Part shown: piece by piece, positions 11,912 to 24,184 of the stretch | Numbering within the stretch: position 1 is the stretch's first letter | Layout of the letters: the number at the start of each line of letters is the position of its first letter | DNA from: Pseudomonas sp. ACN8 | GTDB lineage: Bacteria; Pseudomonadota; Gammaproteobacteria; Pseudomonadales; Pseudomonadaceae | DNA: 64,000 nt | Assembly: GCF_002303925.1 (NCBI RefSeq) | Contig: NZ_MRCS01000008.1 | Coordinates: 62,001 to 126,000 of the forward strand | Direction: 5' to 3' | The notes under the pieces: model-generated | What the model saw: only the letters and a program-made list of their open reading frames with translations | Database searches by the model: none | What the model was told of the DNA's origin: nothing | Translations under genes and position numbers: made by a program

Positions 11912-12604
11912 TCAAAAATAAGGGGTTGGATCGCTGATTCCGGCCGCCGCAAAGCCTTCTGCACGCAGTCGGCAGCTGTCGCACTTGCCGCACGCACGGC
12001 CTTCATCGTCGGCCTGATAGCAGGAAACGGTCAGTCCATAGTTCACGCCAAGCTTCACGCCTTCCTGGACGATCTGCGCCTTGCTGAGGTTTTGCAGCGG
12101 CGCCTGGATGCGGAAGCCATTGCCTTCCACGCCGGCTTTGGTTGCCAGGTTGGCCATGCGCTCGAACGACTCGATGAACTCGGGACGGCAGTCCGGGTAA
12201 CCGGAGTAGTCCACCGCGTTGACGCCGATAAAGATGTCCCGTGCGCCGAGCACTTCTGCCCAGCCCAGGGCCAGGGACAGGAACACCGTGTTACGCGCAG
12301 GCACGTACGTCACCGGAATGCCTTCACCGAGCTCCTCTGGAATATCGATACTGCTGTCGGTCAGGGCCGAGCCGCCCATGCCGTTCAGGTTCAGGCCGAT
12401 CACCTTGTGCTCGACCACACCCTGGTCCCGTGCCACACGCTCGGCGGCGTACAGCTCGGCGTGAGAGCGCTGACCGTAGTCAAAGCTCATGGTGTAGCAG
12501 CTGTAGCCTTCGGCGCGCGCCATGGCCACGACGGTCGCCGAGTCCAGGCCACCGGAAAGCAGGATGACCGCTCGTTTTTCAGCCGTATTGAGTTGTTCAG
12601 TCAT
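11912..12604 (-). CDS. queC: 7-cyano-7-deazaguanine synthase
   Basis: The 230-residue enzyme makes preQ0 from carboxydeazaguanine with ATP and ammonia, on the way to queuosine in tRNA. The PP-loop ATPase motif SGGLDSAT is at 17-24, and the zinc site near the C-terminus is [17 protein letters not shown]. The start at 12604 gives [11 protein letters not shown]; the open frame continues upstream into queE but that part is not QueC-like. The stop of queE is one base upstream of this start region, so queE and queC form one transcription unit. Confidence 0.96.
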   Translation of the reverse strand: MTEQLNTAEKRAVILLSGGLDSATVVAMARAEGYSCYTMSFDYGQRSHAELYAAERVARDQGVVEHKVIGLNLNGMGGSALTDSSIDIPEELGEGIPVTYVPARNTVFLSLALGWAEVLGARDIFIGVNAVDYSGYPDCRPEFIESFERMANLATKAGVEGNGFRIQAPLQNLSKAQIVQEGVKLGVNYGLTVSCYQADDEGRACGKCDSCRLRAEGFAAAGISDPTPYF

Positions 12605-12605
12605 T

Positions 12606-13253
12606 TCAGCGCCCCGGCTCGTCATTCCATAGATATTTATGCAGCTGCAATTGCAAACGCACTGGCAGGTTGTCCGCCACCACCCAGTCCGCCAGATCCC
12701 GGGCATTGAGATCATGGTGACTTGGCGAGAACAGGACTTCACCGGCACGCAGGTCAAGACCGTACTGGATCAGCTTGGATACGGACCAGTCATAGTCCTC
12801 CCGCGAGCAGATGACAAACTTCACCTGATCGTTGGGCGTGAGCAGCTCGATGTTTTCGTAGCGATTGCGGTGCGCTTCCTTCGAACCCGGGGTTTTCAGG
12901 TCGACAACGCGACTGACCCGGGAATCTACTGCCGAGATATCGATGGAGCCACTGGTTTCCAGCGACACTTCGTAACCGGCGTCACATAAGCGCTTGAGCA
13001 AGGGAATGGCGTTGGGCTGTGCCAGGGGCTCGCCGCCCGTGACGCAGACGTATCGCGGGCGAAAACCGGCAACTTGCTCGAGGATGTCGTCGAGCGTGCG
13101 AATGGTTCCTCCGGTGAACGCGTAGGCGCTGTCGCAGTATTGGCAACGCAGAGGGCAACCGGTCAGGCGCACAAAGACAGTGGGCAGGCCGGCAGTCCGC
13201 GTTTCACCCTGCAACGAGTAGAAAACTTCGGTGATTCTCAATGTGTCTTGCAT
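12606..13253 (-). CDS. queE: 7-carboxy-7-deazaguanine synthase
   Basis: A 215-residue radical SAM enzyme that contracts the pterin ring to carboxydeazaguanine, the step before QueC. The cluster motif is CPLRCQYC, with Cys33, Cys37 and Cys40, and the GGEPLAQ segment binds SAM. I chose the ATG at 13253 ([12 protein letters not shown]); a GTG three codons upstream (13262) is also possible, and neither has a clear ribosome binding site. It runs directly into queC. The gene is short for the wider radical SAM superfamily but normal for QueE. Confidence 0.95.
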   Translation of the reverse strand: MQDTLRITEVFYSLQGETRTAGLPTVFVRLTGCPLRCQYCDSAYAFTGGTIRTLDDILEQVAGFRPRYVCVTGGEPLAQPNAIPLLKRLCDAGYEVSLETSGSIDISAVDSRVSRVVDLKTPGSKEAHRNRYENIELLTPNDQVKFVICSREDYDWSVSKLIQYGLDLRAGEVLFSPSHHDLNARDLADWVVADNLPVRLQLQLHKYLWNDEPGR

Positions 13254-13370
13254 AGTCGCCACGGGCGTAACAGCTAAACAGGCTGTCCGCCTCCGTCAGG
13301 CACTTGAAGGAACCCCGGCAAAGCGCAGGCCCCTAAAAGCGTGTTTCATAAAAAGGGCGTGAATTCTAAC

Positions 13371-13398
13371 GAAAAAACCCGCGACAAGCGCGGGTTTC
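13371..13398 (-). terminator. Terminator of the tol-pal operon
   Basis: On the minus strand AAACCCGCGCTTGTCGCGGGTTTTTTC: stem ACCCGCG/CGCGGGT with a short loop and a six-T run, about 20 bases after the cpoB stop. Confidence 0.9.
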
Positions 13399-13419
13399 TT
13401 TGAAACGGGTCAAGCAGGC

Positions 13420-14259
13420 TTACATTTTTTGCAGATCACGCTGGGCCAACTGAGCGGCGGAAGTACCCGGATATTGGGACACCACCTGCTGCAGAATGCC
13501 TTTGACCCGGTCGGTATGACCCAGGCGACGCTCTACATCAGCGAGCTTGTACAGCGAGTCCGGCACTTTGGCGTGCTTGGGATACAGCTGCGAAACCTTG
13601 GCAAACGCCTGACCTGCGCCTTGCAGATCGCCTTTGGCCAGATTCACTTCGCCCAACCAGTATTGGGCGTTGCCCGCGTACTGGCTGTTCGGGTATTTGC
13701 GCAGGAAAGCGGCAAAAGCCTGGCTGGCCTTGTCGAAATCCTTGGCCTTGATCAGGTCGAAGGCAGCATCGTAATAGAGCTTTTCCTTCGCCGGATCCGC
13801 CGGTTCGCCACCCGCGGCAGGTGCTTGAGCGGCGGCTGCGCCAGCTGCCGCACCTGCGGCTGCACCAGCGGCATTCGAATCACCGCCGGTGGAAGAATTT
13901 TCAGGAGTCGCGGCTGGTGCAACGCCGGTTCCTATGCGCCGATCAAGATCCTGGTATCGCTCCAGGTTTTCCTGTTTCATGCGCGCTACATCATTTTGCA
14001 GAACTTCAATCGCACCTTGCTGGCGCTCGATCTGTTGCTGCATTGATTGCAGTTGGTTGAACAGCTCGCCCTGTGCCGAGACAGGGGCCGAAACCCCTCC
14101 CCCGGCATAGGCGCCGTTCGTACCGTAACCTGCAGGCGGATAACTGCTCCCGCTATTGTTATAGCCGGAGTCGTTATCGACCACAGGAACCGCAGCCCAC
14201 ACCGCAAGCGGCGCGAGGCTGAGAGCCAGAACAGTTACAGCACGACGGCACGTTCGCAT
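13420..14259 (-). CDS. cpoB: Cell division coordinator CpoB (YbgF)
   Basis: A 279-residue periplasmic protein that couples peptidoglycan synthesis (PBP1B) to Tol-dependent outer-membrane constriction. The signal peptide ends at about VWAA (residue 23). A coiled-coil trimerisation segment follows (about 64-105, FNQLQSMQQQIERQQ onward), then an Ala/Gly/Pro-rich linker and three TPR-like repeats (about 160-279: LYYDAAFDLIKAKDFDKA, YWLGEVNLAKGD, LYKLADVERRLGH). It starts six bases after the pal stop and ends the tol-pal operon before a strong terminator. The linker repeats (AAGAAAGAAAGAAAA) are a likely site of length variation between strains. Confidence 0.95.
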   Translation of the reverse strand: MRTCRRAVTVLALSLAPLAVWAAVPVVDNDSGYNNSGSSYPPAGYGTNGAYAGGGVSAPVSAQGELFNQLQSMQQQIERQQGAIEVLQNDVARMKQENLERYQDLDRRIGTGVAPAATPENSSTGGDSNAAGAAAGAAAGAAAAQAPAAGGEPADPAKEKLYYDAAFDLIKAKDFDKASQAFAAFLRKYPNSQYAGNAQYWLGEVNLAKGDLQGAGQAFAKVSQLYPKHAKVPDSLYKLADVERRLGHTDRVKGILQQVVSQYPGTSAAQLAQRDLQKM

Positions 14260-14265
14260 GACGAA

Positions 14266-14763
14266 TTACTTACGCAGTTCGACGCGACGGTTTTGAGCCC
14301 AGGACTGCTCGTCGTTGCCGGTAGCAACTGGACGCTCTTCGCCGTAGGAAACCAGTTCCAGCTGAGCTGGGGAAACACCTTGCAGTACCAGGTAGCGCTG
14401 AACGGCTTTCGCACGACGCTCGCCCAGTGCCATGTTGTACTCACGAGTACCACGTTCGTCGGTGTTGCCTTCCAGAACAACGCGAGCGCCGTTTGCTTTC
14501 AGGTCTTTGGCGTGAACGTCCAGAGCGCGCATGGCTTCTGGCTTCAGGTCCGAGCTGTCGTATTCGAAGTAGAAAGTAGTGATAGCGCGCAGAGCAGCTT
14601 CTTCGCTCAGGGAGCCGTCAACTGCACCAGTGTTTGCGCCGTAACCAGCGTTTGGATCTACCGCGCCTTCACCGGCATTGTCGCCGCCTTTGGACGAGCA
14701 ACCTACAGCTACAGCCATGGCCAGTGCCAGCGCAGCAAATTTACCAAACTTCAGCATTTCCAT
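14266..14763 (-). CDS. pal: Peptidoglycan-associated lipoprotein
   Basis: A 165-residue outer-membrane lipoprotein that links the outer membrane to peptidoglycan and partners TolB. The lipobox ends at Cys22 (AVAVGC). The OmpA-like domain (about 55-165) carries the peptidoglycan-binding signature [25 protein letters not shown] precedes the ATG. The gene follows tolB by 52 bases and is followed immediately by cpoB. Confidence 0.98.
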   Translation of the reverse strand: MEMLKFGKFAALALAMAVAVGCSSKGGDNAGEGAVDPNAGYGANTGAVDGSLSEEAALRAITTFYFEYDSSDLKPEAMRALDVHAKDLKANGARVVLEGNTDERGTREYNMALGERRAKAVQRYLVLQGVSPAQLELVSYGEERPVATGNDEQSWAQNRRVELRK

Positions 14764-14815
14764 CGTGAAACTCCTAATGAACCCCAGTGTGTTAAGTACA
14801 ACGTATAGCGCCGCG

Positions 14816-16117
14816 TCAGTTCAGGTAAGGGGACCAGGAAGGTTCTCTGACTTCGCCTTGTGCGGTAGGAAGCGGGAGCCTTACGCGTCCATTGATGGAC
14901 ACGAGCATCAAGACTCCCCGGCCCTGCTGGCGGGTGGCGTAGATTACCATGGTGCCGTTGGGCGCGACAGTAGGCGACTCGTCCAGAGTGCTATCAGTGA
15001 GGATTTTTACACTACCGCGCTGCAAATCCTGGGCCGCCACCTTGAAATTGGTGAAGCCATCCTGACGGTGAATCATGACAAGCGTCTTTTCATCAGCCGA
15101 CAGTTTAGGGTTGGCGTTGTAGTTACCGACGAAAGTCACGCGTTCGGCACCGCCACCACCGGCACTGGTCTTGTAGATCTGCGGCTTGCCGCCACGGTCG
15201 GACGTGAAGTAGATGGTCGAGCCATCCTTGCCCCAGAACGGTTCGGTGTTGATGCCAGGGCCGTTGGTGACGCGGCTGATCTGACGCGAACCCAGGTTCA
15301 TCACATAGATGTCCGGGTTGCCGTCTTTCGACAGCACGAACGCCAGGCGATTGCCATCCGGCGACCAGGCTGGCGCACCGTTCAGGCCTTCGAAGTTGGT
15401 GATCTGCTCACGGCGACCGGTGTCGATGTTCTGCATGAAGATGCGTGGACGCTTCTGCTCGAAAGAGACATAAGCGATGCGCTTGCCATCCGGTGCGAAA
15501 CGCGGCGACAGGATCGGCTCGCGCGACTGCAGCAGGGTCACGGCGCGAGCACCGTCGTAGTCCGAACGTTGCAGGGTGTAGCGAGTGTTGTTCTCGGAGA
15601 AACGCTCGGCCGTTACGTACAGCAGGCGAGTCGAGAAAGCACCCTTGATACCTGTGAGCTTTTCGAACGACTGGTCGGAGATATAGTGCGCCATGTCGCG
15701 CAACTGATCGACGCCGCCGGACACGCTGCCGGTCAGCACTTGCTGTTCGGTGGCCACGTTGAACAGTGCGTATTGCACCTGCAGGCGACCGCCCGCCGGA
15801 ACGATGCTGCCGACCATGACGTACTGGGCACCCAGCGCCTTGAAGTCACGGAAGATGATTTCGCTGGCCTGGCTCGGCTGGCTGATCATGTTCTGCTTTG
15901 GAAGCGGCGAGTAGTAACCCGAGTTACGCAGGTCGTTACCGATGATTTCCGCCATGTCGTCCGGCAGCACGCTACCGCCCTGGAAGCCGAACGGTACGAC
16001 GGCGATCGGGGTCGCCCGATCGCTGCCGCTTGTAACCAGAATGTTTTTCTCATCTGCCATCGCCATCCCTGCCATGCAGCAGATAACGACCAGCATTCCT
16101 CGAAGAAGGTTTCTCAC
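14816..16117 (-). CDS. tolB: Tol-Pal system beta-propeller protein TolB
   Basis: A 433-residue periplasmic protein: a signal peptide cleaved after about Ala21 (GMAMA), an N-terminal alpha/beta domain (about 25-165), and a six-bladed propeller with repeats such as [35 protein letters not shown] and [16 protein letters not shown]. It moves between Pal and TolA during envelope constriction. The start is GTG, and the GTGA overlaps the TGA stop of tolA, so translation is probably coupled; GAGGA lies nine bases upstream inside tolA. Confidence 0.98.
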   Translation of the reverse strand: MRNLLRGMLVVICCMAGMAMADEKNILVTSGSDRATPIAVVPFGFQGGSVLPDDMAEIIGNDLRNSGYYSPLPKQNMISQPSQASEIIFRDFKALGAQYVMVGSIVPAGGRLQVQYALFNVATEQQVLTGSVSGGVDQLRDMAHYISDQSFEKLTGIKGAFSTRLLYVTAERFSENNTRYTLQRSDYDGARAVTLLQSREPILSPRFAPDGKRIAYVSFEQKRPRIFMQNIDTGRREQITNFEGLNGAPAWSPDGNRLAFVLSKDGNPDIYVMNLGSRQISRVTNGPGINTEPFWGKDGSTIYFTSDRGGKPQIYKTSAGGGGAERVTFVGNYNANPKLSADEKTLVMIHRQDGFTNFKVAAQDLQRGSVKILTDSTLDESPTVAPNGTMVIYATRQQGRGVLMLVSINGRVRLPLPTAQGEVREPSWSPYLN

Positions 16118-17193
16118 AAAGCTAGATCCTCAGGTGTGAATGTCATCTTGAATGAACGATACGGAGCGAAATCACTCGGCTTCATTCCCTGCATTTCTGT
16201 CAAACGTCCAATATTCTTCACCGCTGCAACAGCCGACGCGTCAAACGGACCGTCGCCACTGGACTTGGACACGCTGACCGAAGTCACCGTACCGTCCGGC
16301 AACATGCCGATTTGCAACACGACCGTCATGCCTTTGCGGGCCGAAGGCGGACGAGCCCAGCCTTCCGCTGCACGCGCACGAATCAGATCATCGAAACTGC
16401 CGGCGACTTCATCGCCCTGCTCATCGGCCAAGGCCTGCTGACGCTGCGGCGTGTCGGAAAGCAAATCGGCCAAGGCCTGGGCCTTTTTGTCTTCGGCGGA
16501 TTTACGCGCCGCTTCCTGCGATTTTTTCTTCGCAGCATCGGCAGCCGCTTTCTTCTTCGCGTCTTCAGCGACTTTCTTCTTCGCCTCTTCAGCTTCAGAT
16601 TTCTTCTTGGCGTCTTCCGCGGCTTTCTTCTTGGCGTCTTCGACGATCTTTTTCTTCGCTTCTTCGGCGGCCGCTTTCTTGGCCTCTTCCTCAGCCGCTT
16701 TCTTGGCTTCTTCTTCGGCCTTCTTCTTGGCTATATCAGCCAATTGTTTCTCTTCGACCTTTTTGGCTTCGGCGGTCTTCTTCGCTTCATCGGCTTTCTT
16801 GGCTTCATCAGCCTTTTTTGCCTCTTCCGCTTTCTTCGTCTCGTCGGCCTTCTTGGATTCTTCGGCTTTTTGAGCCGCATCTTCCTTCTTTTGTTCCGCG
16901 GCCTTGATCGCTTCCTGCTCGATCTTTTTCTGTTCCATCTGTTCGACTTCGGTCTGGCGCGCAGCGGATTTCTGCGCTTCACCGGCAATCTTCTGATTGG
17001 TCTGGGTGGTGGCCCGACTTTTCGACTTCAGTTGGTACAGGGTCGCCTGGACAATCGGCTTGGCCGGCGGCAGTTCCGGGGTAAAGGCAAAGCTGACGAA
17101 CAGCATGCCGAACACCAGCACGTGCAAGCCAATCGCCCAGACACTAGGCCAGAAGTAGCTTTCCGAGGCGGACGGCTCTCGCTGTTGCTGCAT
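16114..17193 (-). CDS. tolA: TolA, energy-transducing protein of Tol-Pal
   Basis: A 359-residue protein with one N-terminal transmembrane helix (about 15-37), a long central helix of Lys/Ala/Glu repeats ([16 protein letters not shown], about 85-245) that spans the periplasm, and a C-terminal domain (about 265-359) that contacts TolB and Pal. It carries the TolQR proton-motive-force signal to the outer membrane. The low-complexity central part makes long false open frames on the other strand. Its ATG overlaps the tolR stop by one base and its stop overlaps the tolB start. Confidence 0.97.
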   Translation of the reverse strand: MQQQREPSASESYFWPSVWAIGLHVLVFGMLFVSFAFTPELPPAKPIVQATLYQLKSKSRATTQTNQKIAGEAQKSAARQTEVEQMEQKKIEQEAIKAAEQKKEDAAQKAEESKKADETKKAEEAKKADEAKKADEAKKTAEAKKVEEKQLADIAKKKAEEEAKKAAEEEAKKAAAEEAKKKIVEDAKKKAAEDAKKKSEAEEAKKKVAEDAKKKAAADAAKKKSQEAARKSAEDKKAQALADLLSDTPQRQQALADEQGDEVAGSFDDLIRARAAEGWARPPSARKGMTVVLQIGMLPDGTVTSVSVSKSSGDGPFDASAVAAVKNIGRLTEMQGMKPSDFAPYRSFKMTFTPEDLAL

Positions 17194-17654
17194 CAGGGCG
17201 CCTCGGTAATCAAGCCAACATTACCGACCCCGGCTTTCTGCAACCCGCCCATGGCCCCCATGACGGAGCCGTAATCGACGGTTTTGTCGCCGCGAATGAA
17301 GACCTGGGTACGCTTGCCGCCTTCGTTGCCGACGCGAATGATCTTGGTCACCGCGTCAGTCATCTGCGGCAGGGTCATGGCCCGATCCTGCTGCTTTTCG
17401 GTGTCGACTTCGCTACCAAGATTCCAGTAGTAGGTCTTGTCGGATTTGATGGAAATGGTCAGGACCTGGGTGTTGTTGTCCTGCGGCAAGGCTTCGCTGG
17501 AAACCTTGGGCAGATCAACTTTCACGCCCTGATTGAGCATCGGCGCGGTCACCATGAAGATGACCAGCAGCACCAACATCACGTCGATGTAAGGCACCAC
17601 GTTCATCTCGGCGACCGGCTTGCGCTTTTTGCGAGCTCGAGCGATTAAAGCCAT
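17193..17654 (-). CDS. tolR: TolR, ExbD-type proton channel subunit
   Basis: A 153-residue inner-membrane protein. A single transmembrane helix (about 20-40) contains the essential Asp in VVPYIDVMLVLLVIFMVTAP (Asp24), the proton-carrying residue, and a periplasmic domain follows. It forms the motor with TolQ and works on TolA. It starts 14 bases after tolQ, and its stop overlaps the tolA ATG. Confidence 0.97.
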   Translation of the reverse strand: MALIARARKKRKPVAEMNVVPYIDVMLVLLVIFMVTAPMLNQGVKVDLPKVSSEALPQDNNTQVLTISIKSDKTYYWNLGSEVDTEKQQDRAMTLPQMTDAVTKIIRVGNEGGKRTQVFIRGDKTVDYGSVMGAMGGLQKAGVGNVGLITEAP

Positions 17655-17668
17655 TGGAAATTACCTGC

Positions 17669-18364
17669 TTATTCTTCGCTGGTGTGCACTTTACGGTGCA
17701 GGATCGCCTGGAACTCGTCGGCGAAGGTGTAGTAGCGGCCCAGCAGGGTTTCGCTGCGAGCAGCAAAACGGTTGTAAGCGATAACGGCTGGAATGGCAGC
17801 GAACAGACCGATCGCGGTGGCAATCAGTGCTTCGGCGATACCTGGCGCCACAGTGGCCAGCGTCGCTTGCTGGGCGGTGGCCAGGCCACGGAAGGAGTTC
17901 ATGATCCCCCAGACGGTACCGAACAGACCGATGTACGGGCTCACGGAACCAACGGTGGCCAGGAAAGGCAGACTCTGCTCGAGCTTTTCTTCTTCGCGGG
18001 AAATGGCGACGCGCATGGCACGGGCCACGCCTTCCATGACCGCTTCCGGATCAACGCCCGACTGCTGGCGCAGACGGGAGAATTCCTTGAAACCGGCACG
18101 GAAGATTTGCTCGACGCCCGAATCAGGGTCCGGATTGCTGCCGGCCTGACGGTACAGTTTGGACAGGTCGATACCCGACCAGAAGCGCTCTTCAAAGCTC
18201 TCCAGGGCGCGTCGACCGGCACGCAGCAGGTTGCTGCGCTGAAAAATCATGATCCACGAGGTCACCGATGCGGCTACCAGGATCAGCATTACCAGTTGCA
18301 CCACGATACTGGCATTGCTGACCAGGCTCCACATGGAGGAATGGTCGACGACGTTAGCTTCCAC
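17669..18364 (-). CDS. tolQ: TolQ, ExbB/MotA-type proton channel subunit
   Basis: A 231-residue protein with three membrane segments (about 17-37, 133-155 and 168-190). The conserved stretch around [16 protein letters not shown] and [24 protein letters not shown] forms the proton path with TolR. The start is GTG ([12 protein letters not shown]), with AGGAGA six bases upstream, and it overlaps the end of ybgC by 11 bases. It is the second gene of ybgC-tolQ-tolR-tolA-tolB-pal-cpoB. Confidence 0.97.
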   Translation of the reverse strand: MEANVVDHSSMWSLVSNASIVVQLVMLILVAASVTSWIMIFQRSNLLRAGRRALESFEERFWSGIDLSKLYRQAGSNPDPDSGVEQIFRAGFKEFSRLRQQSGVDPEAVMEGVARAMRVAISREEEKLEQSLPFLATVGSVSPYIGLFGTVWGIMNSFRGLATAQQATLATVAPGIAEALIATAIGLFAAIPAVIAYNRFAARSETLLGRYYTFADEFQAILHRKVHTSEE

Positions 18365-18821
18365 GCTTTATCTCCTGCTTTGAGTGTGTACCCGCGCCGC
18401 TCACGTCGGCAAAGGCCGCCCGTAGAGCTTCGGGAATGGCCCGGGGTTTCAAACTTTCAGTGCGCACACAGGCCACCAGAAACTGCCCTTCGCAGAGCAG
18501 CACATTATCCGTTGCCCGCCTGACCTGCTGCTTGAAGCGCAGGCTGGCACGGTTCAATTCGATTACCTCGGCGCTTACCAGCAGTTCGTCGTCCAGTCGC
18601 GCCGGCGCGTGGTAGCGCGCTTCGCTGGAATGCACGACGAACAACAGGTCCTCACCGGCAAGCGTGGATTGGGCAAAGCCCAGATCTCGTAGCCGCTCGG
18701 TTCGAGCCCGTTCCATAAACTTGAGGTAATTAACGTAATACACGATGCCCCCCGCATCGGTGTCCTCGTAATAAACGCGACAGCGATGTGCGAAAGGCTC
18801 AAGCCCGTTTTGCGCGCGCAT
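18354..18821 (-). CDS. ybgC: Tol-Pal-associated acyl-CoA thioesterase
   Basis: A 155-residue hotdog-fold thioesterase at the head of the tol-pal operon. The active-site region is [17 protein letters not shown], with Asp20 and Asp22; E. coli YbgC has VYH where this protein has VYY, so the usual His is replaced by Tyr, as in other 4-hydroxybenzoyl-CoA-type members. It acts on acyl-CoA or acyl-ACP, possibly in phospholipid metabolism. The C-terminus overlaps tolQ. Alternative subfamily assignments cannot be excluded, but the operon context is clear. Confidence 0.95.
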   Translation of the reverse strand: MRAQNGLEPFAHRCRVYYEDTDAGGIVYYVNYLKFMERARTERLRDLGFAQSTLAGEDLLFVVHSSEARYHAPARLDDELLVSAEVIELNRASLRFKQQVRRATDNVLLCEGQFLVACVRTESLKPRAIPEALRAAFADVSGAGTHSKQEIKRGS

Positions 18822-18948
18822 ACTCTAGTGCTTACTCCTCAGGTTGCCAATCCGGCATGGCAACTGTTTTTCATTGTTCTGCGGCTTTCACGTGAAAGTA
18901 CGGTCCTGGGACCCTACATTGCCCGAAAAAATCAGCACGCAATGTTAA

Positions 18949-20010
18949 TTAATCGTCAGCGGCATCGAGAAACTCGTCTACCACGGGCATTTCGCCCAAT
19001 CGTGACGGAATGTTTAAACCAAAATGCAGGTAGGCATGCCGCGTCACCACCCGCCCCCGAGGCGTGCGCATGATGTAACCCTGCTGGATCAGGTATGGCT
19101 CGAGCACGTCTTCGATGGTATGACGCTCTTCGCTGATGGCGGCGGCCAGGCTGTCGACCCCGACCGGCCCGCCATCGAATTTCTCGATCATGGTCAGCAA
19201 CAGACGTCGGTCCTGGTGATCGAAGCCACGCTCGTCGACGTCCAGCAGGTTCAGCGCCAGGTCGGCAATCGGCTTGGTGATATGGCCCTTGGCGCGAACT
19301 TCAGCGAAGTCGCGCACCCGGCGCAGCAAACGGTTGGCGATCCGTGGGGTGCCACGGGCACGTCGGGCGATTTCGAAAGCACCTTCCGGGTCCAGCGGCA
19401 AACCAAGGATGCTTGCCGAGCGACTGACAATTGTCGACAGATCGGCGTTGTTGTAGAACTCCAGGCGCTGGACGATGCCGAAACGGTCACGCAACGGGTT
19501 GGTAAGCATCCCCGCACGCGTCGTTGCGCCGACCAGGGTGAACGGCGGCAGATCCAGCTTGATCGAACGCGCGGCCGGGCCTTCACCGATCATGATGTCG
19601 AGCTGAAAATCCTCCATGGCCGGGTACAGCACTTCTTCAACGATGGGCGACAGGCGATGGATTTCGTCGATAAACAGCACATCGTGGGGCTCAAGGTTGG
19701 TCAACAGCGCCGCCAGGTCACCGGGACGCTCCAGCACCGGCCCCGAGGTGCTCTTGATCGACACGCCCATTTCCTGGGCGATGATGTTGGCGAGCGTGGT
19801 CTTGCCCAGGCCGGGCGGCCCGAAGATCAGCGTGTGATCCAGGGACTCGTTACGACCGCGCGCAGCCTGAATGAACAACTCCATCTGCTCGCGAACGGTC
19901 GGCTGGCCAATGTATTCGGCCAGGCTGACAGGGCGAATGGCGCGGTCCTGGACTTCTTCGCGCTCACGCGGACTGTGCGTGGCAGCGATCAGACGATCAG
20001 CTTCAATCAC
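18949..20010 (-). CDS. ruvB: Holliday junction branch-migration ATPase RuvB
   Basis: A 353-residue AAA+ motor that drives branch migration with RuvA. Walker A is GPPGLGKT at 64-71 and Walker B is DEIH at 115-118; sensor GATTRAGML and the C-terminal winged helix ([15 protein letters not shown]) are present. The start is GTG at 20010, directly adjacent to the ruvA stop with no base between. It is the last gene of ruvC-ruvA-ruvB; ybgC follows after 127 bases on the same strand. Confidence 0.98.
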   Translation of the reverse strand: MIEADRLIAATHSPREREEVQDRAIRPVSLAEYIGQPTVREQMELFIQAARGRNESLDHTLIFGPPGLGKTTLANIIAQEMGVSIKSTSGPVLERPGDLAALLTNLEPHDVLFIDEIHRLSPIVEEVLYPAMEDFQLDIMIGEGPAARSIKLDLPPFTLVGATTRAGMLTNPLRDRFGIVQRLEFYNNADLSTIVSRSASILGLPLDPEGAFEIARRARGTPRIANRLLRRVRDFAEVRAKGHITKPIADLALNLLDVDERGFDHQDRRLLLTMIEKFDGGPVGVDSLAAAISEERHTIEDVLEPYLIQQGYIMRTPRGRVVTRHAYLHFGLNIPSRLGEMPVVDEFLDAADD

Positions 20011-20619
20011 TTAGATCATTCCCTTCAAGGCGCGGCGGATCATGTCTTCACTGCTCAAATCTTTCTCCTTGATCGCAGACACCGCCTTGCTCGCTTCCTG
20101 GGGCTTGTAGCCCAGGGAAATCAAGGCGCTGACGGCATCAGTCTCGGCAGTGTTCACCGGAGCCGGTCCATCCGGCTGGTTCGGCACCAGGGCGAACATG
20201 GCCGGTACGGTTTCCCAGGCCTTGAAGCGATCCTTGAGTTCCACCAGCAAGCGTTCGGCGGTCTTCTTGCCGACGCCCGGGACCTTGGTCAGCGCCGAAG
20301 TGTCCTGGGACTGTACGCAGCGAACCAGCTCGTCGACTTCCAGGCTCGACATCAAGGCCAGGGCCAGTTTCGGCCCGACGCCATTGAGGCGGATCAATTC
20401 GCGAAAAAAATCGCGCTCACGCCTGCCGATAAAACCATAGAGTAACTGTGCGTCTTCGCGCACGACCAAATGGGTATGCAAGGTTAGCGGCTCACCGACC
20501 GACGGCAAGCGGTAAAGGGTCGTCATGGGCACTTCAAGTTCATAGCCCAGGCCATTTACATCCAGAATCAGATGGGGAGGCTGCTTCTCAGCCAGGGTGC
20601 CGCGCAAACGTCCAATCAC
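20011..20619 (-). CDS. ruvA: Holliday junction-binding protein RuvA
   Basis: A 202-residue protein whose tetramer holds the Holliday junction and recruits RuvB. Domain I is the OB fold ([20 protein letters not shown]), domain II has two helix-hairpin-helix motifs ([16 protein letters not shown] and [16 protein letters not shown]), and domain III at the C-terminus binds RuvB. The GTG start at 20619 has AAGGA eight bases upstream; a 28-residue upstream in-frame extension is not RuvA-like and was rejected. Confidence 0.97.
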   Translation of the reverse strand: MIGRLRGTLAEKQPPHLILDVNGLGYELEVPMTTLYRLPSVGEPLTLHTHLVVREDAQLLYGFIGRRERDFFRELIRLNGVGPKLALALMSSLEVDELVRCVQSQDTSALTKVPGVGKKTAERLLVELKDRFKAWETVPAMFALVPNQPDGPAPVNTAETDAVSALISLGYKPQEASKAVSAIKEKDLSSEDMIRRALKGMI

Positions 20620-20732
20620 GTTACAAATCCTTGAGCGTTGGCCAGCTCTTGGCCAGCGACTGATAGAGCGAGCAATACCGCCGACGACACAGGCGGAACG
20701 CACTCACTCCATGAAAATGATTGCTGATGCTA

Positions 20733-21257
20733 TCAGAGACGCAGGCGCCCGCCACGACTGCGTGCAGCTCCCAGCCCATGGGGCAGCAGGCTGGAGCGAG
20801 TGTGAGCATGGCAAATGGCAATGGCCAGGGCGTCCGAGGCATCGATCTGCGGTTTACTGGTGAGCTTGAGCATGTGCATGACCATCATTTGCACCTGCTC
20901 CTTGTTGGCCGCACCGGTGCCGACGACCGCCTGCTTGACCTGGGTTGCGGTGTATTCGGCTATTTCCAGGCTTTCCTCGGCACCCGCGACGATCGCTGCG
21001 CCACGGGCCTGCCCCAGTTTCAGGGCGGAATCGGCGTTACGGGCCATGAAAACCTTTTCGATCCCCATGGTCACCGGATGGTAAGTCTGAATGATCTCCC
21101 GTACCCCGCGATAGACAATCTGCAGTCGCTCATGCAGCTCGCCGGCACCGGTGCGGATACAACCGGAGGCGACGTACTCACAGCCACGGCCGGTATCACG
21201 AACCACACCGTAACCGGTGATACGCGAACCGGGGTCGATACCAAGAATTAAAGTCAT
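20733..21257 (-). CDS. ruvC: Crossover junction endodeoxyribonuclease RuvC
   Basis: A 174-residue resolvase that cuts Holliday junctions. The first catalytic acid is Asp8 in LGIDPGS; the other acids are in MGIEKVF and [10 protein letters not shown] near the C-terminus. It precedes ruvA by 113 bases on the minus strand. A REPIN separates it from yebC/pmpR. Confidence 0.98.
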   Translation of the reverse strand: MTLILGIDPGSRITGYGVVRDTGRGCEYVASGCIRTGAGELHERLQIVYRGVREIIQTYHPVTMGIEKVFMARNADSALKLGQARGAAIVAGAEESLEIAEYTATQVKQAVVGTGAANKEQVQMMVMHMLKLTSKPQIDASDALAIAICHAHTRSSLLPHGLGAARSRGGRLRL

Positions 21258-21308
21258 AACGCCTGCGACTCATTAAAAGCACGAAATTCAATACAACGAA
21301 AAACAAAT

Positions 21309-21398
21309 GTGGGAGCGAGCCTGCTCGCGATAGCGATTTCACATCCAGCAACGATGCTGCCTGAAAATCCGCAATCGCGAGCAGGCTCGCTCCCACAA
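21309..21398. repeat. REPIN between yebC and ruvC
   Basis: A canonical inverted REP pair: TGTGGGAGCGAGCCTGCTCG on the left and CGAGCAGGCTCGCTCCCACA on the right, perfect over these arms, suggesting a recent or well-maintained copy. Confidence 0.93.
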
Positions 21399-21414
21399 TG
21401 TATCCTGGTCGCCC

Positions 21415-22161
21415 TTAACCGAACTGTGCAGCCACCGACTCCGGAATCTCGGCATTGGAATAGACGTTCTGCACGTCATCCAGGTCTTCGAGCATGTCGA
21501 TCAGCTTGAGGACTTTCTCGGCGCCTTCCAGATCGAGCTCGGCGCTGGTGGTCGGCAACATGACGATTTCCGCGTCGTCACCCTTGAAACCCGCCGCTTC
21601 CAGTGCGTTACGCACCGAATAGAACCCGGCAAACGAGGTGAACACGTCGATCGAACCGTCTTCGTTGGTCACCACGTCATCGGCGTCGGCTTCCATGGCG
21701 GCTTCCATCAGCGCATCTTCGTCAACGCCGGCAGCGAAGGAGATCTGCCCCTTGCGTTCGAACAGATAGGCCACCGAACCGTCAGTCCCCAGGTTGCCGC
21801 CGCATTTGCTGAACGCGTGACGAACAGCGGCTGCGGTGCGATTACGGTTGTCGGTCATGCATTCGACCATCACCGCCACGCCGCCCGGGCCGTACCCTTC
21901 GTAGGTCAGCTCGACCATGTCATCGGTGTCGGCTGCGCCGGCACCACGGGCAACCGCGCGATCGATGATGTCGCGGCTCATGTTTGCACCAAGGGCCTTG
22001 TCCAGCGCCAGGCGCAGACGCGGGTTGGAGCCCGGATCACCACCGCCCTGACGGGCAGCGACGGTCAACTCGCGGATCCACTTGGTGAAAATCTTGCCCT
22101 TCTTGGCATCCTGACGTTCTTTGCGGTGCTTGATGTTCGCCCACTTGGAATGACCTGCCAT
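21415..22161 (-). CDS. yebC: YebC/PmpR family protein
   Basis: A 248-residue member of the YebC/TACO1 family, starting [14 protein letters not shown] with the usual signature [13 protein letters not shown]. Family members bind DNA or assist ribosomes at polyproline-like stalls; in P. aeruginosa the orthologue PmpR represses pqsR. The position between aspS and ruvC matches PA0964. The ATG at 22161 has GAGCGAG nearby; the frame is open further upstream to 22263 but without family similarity. It is cytoplasmic and has no membrane segment. Confidence 0.95.
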   Translation of the reverse strand: MAGHSKWANIKHRKERQDAKKGKIFTKWIRELTVAARQGGGDPGSNPRLRLALDKALGANMSRDIIDRAVARGAGAADTDDMVELTYEGYGPGGVAVMVECMTDNRNRTAAAVRHAFSKCGGNLGTDGSVAYLFERKGQISFAAGVDEDALMEAAMEADADDVVTNEDGSIDVFTSFAGFYSVRNALEAAGFKGDDAEIVMLPTTSAELDLEGAEKVLKLIDMLEDLDDVQNVYSNAEIPESVAAQFG

Positions 22162-22253
22162 AACTCGCTCCGAATTCTCTTTGAAACATTGCCCGCTGCG
22201 CTGTATTGCGCCGGCCGGCAAACAAAAATCTTGAACTGCTCTATCTATAAAGA

Positions 22254-22280
22254 AAGGGCGCATCCACAGATGCGCCCTTC
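22254..22280 (-). terminator. Terminator of aspS
   Basis: On the minus strand AAGGGCGCATC and GATGCGCCCTT form an 11-bp perfect stem with a 4-base loop, followed by TCTTTAT. It lies ten bases after the aspS stop and before yebC, which therefore probably has its own promoter. Confidence 0.88.
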
Positions 22281-22289
22281 AGGTCAGCC

Positions 22290-24065
<1,776 letters not shown>

Positions 24066-24184
24066 GGTCGTGGTTTCACTTCTCGTAATTCGAAATTCGG
24101 TTGGAGATCCTACAGCAGCCCCGCCTTTAAAAAGTCGCCGGGTGATGCAAGAGCTCGCGTGTCGTTCAACTCAGGTTCCAGACC

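Noticed and set aside
16312..17274. Phe/Leu-rich plus-strand frame over tolA
   Set aside because: The apparent membrane protein is only the antisense of the Lys/Ala/Glu repeats of TolA.
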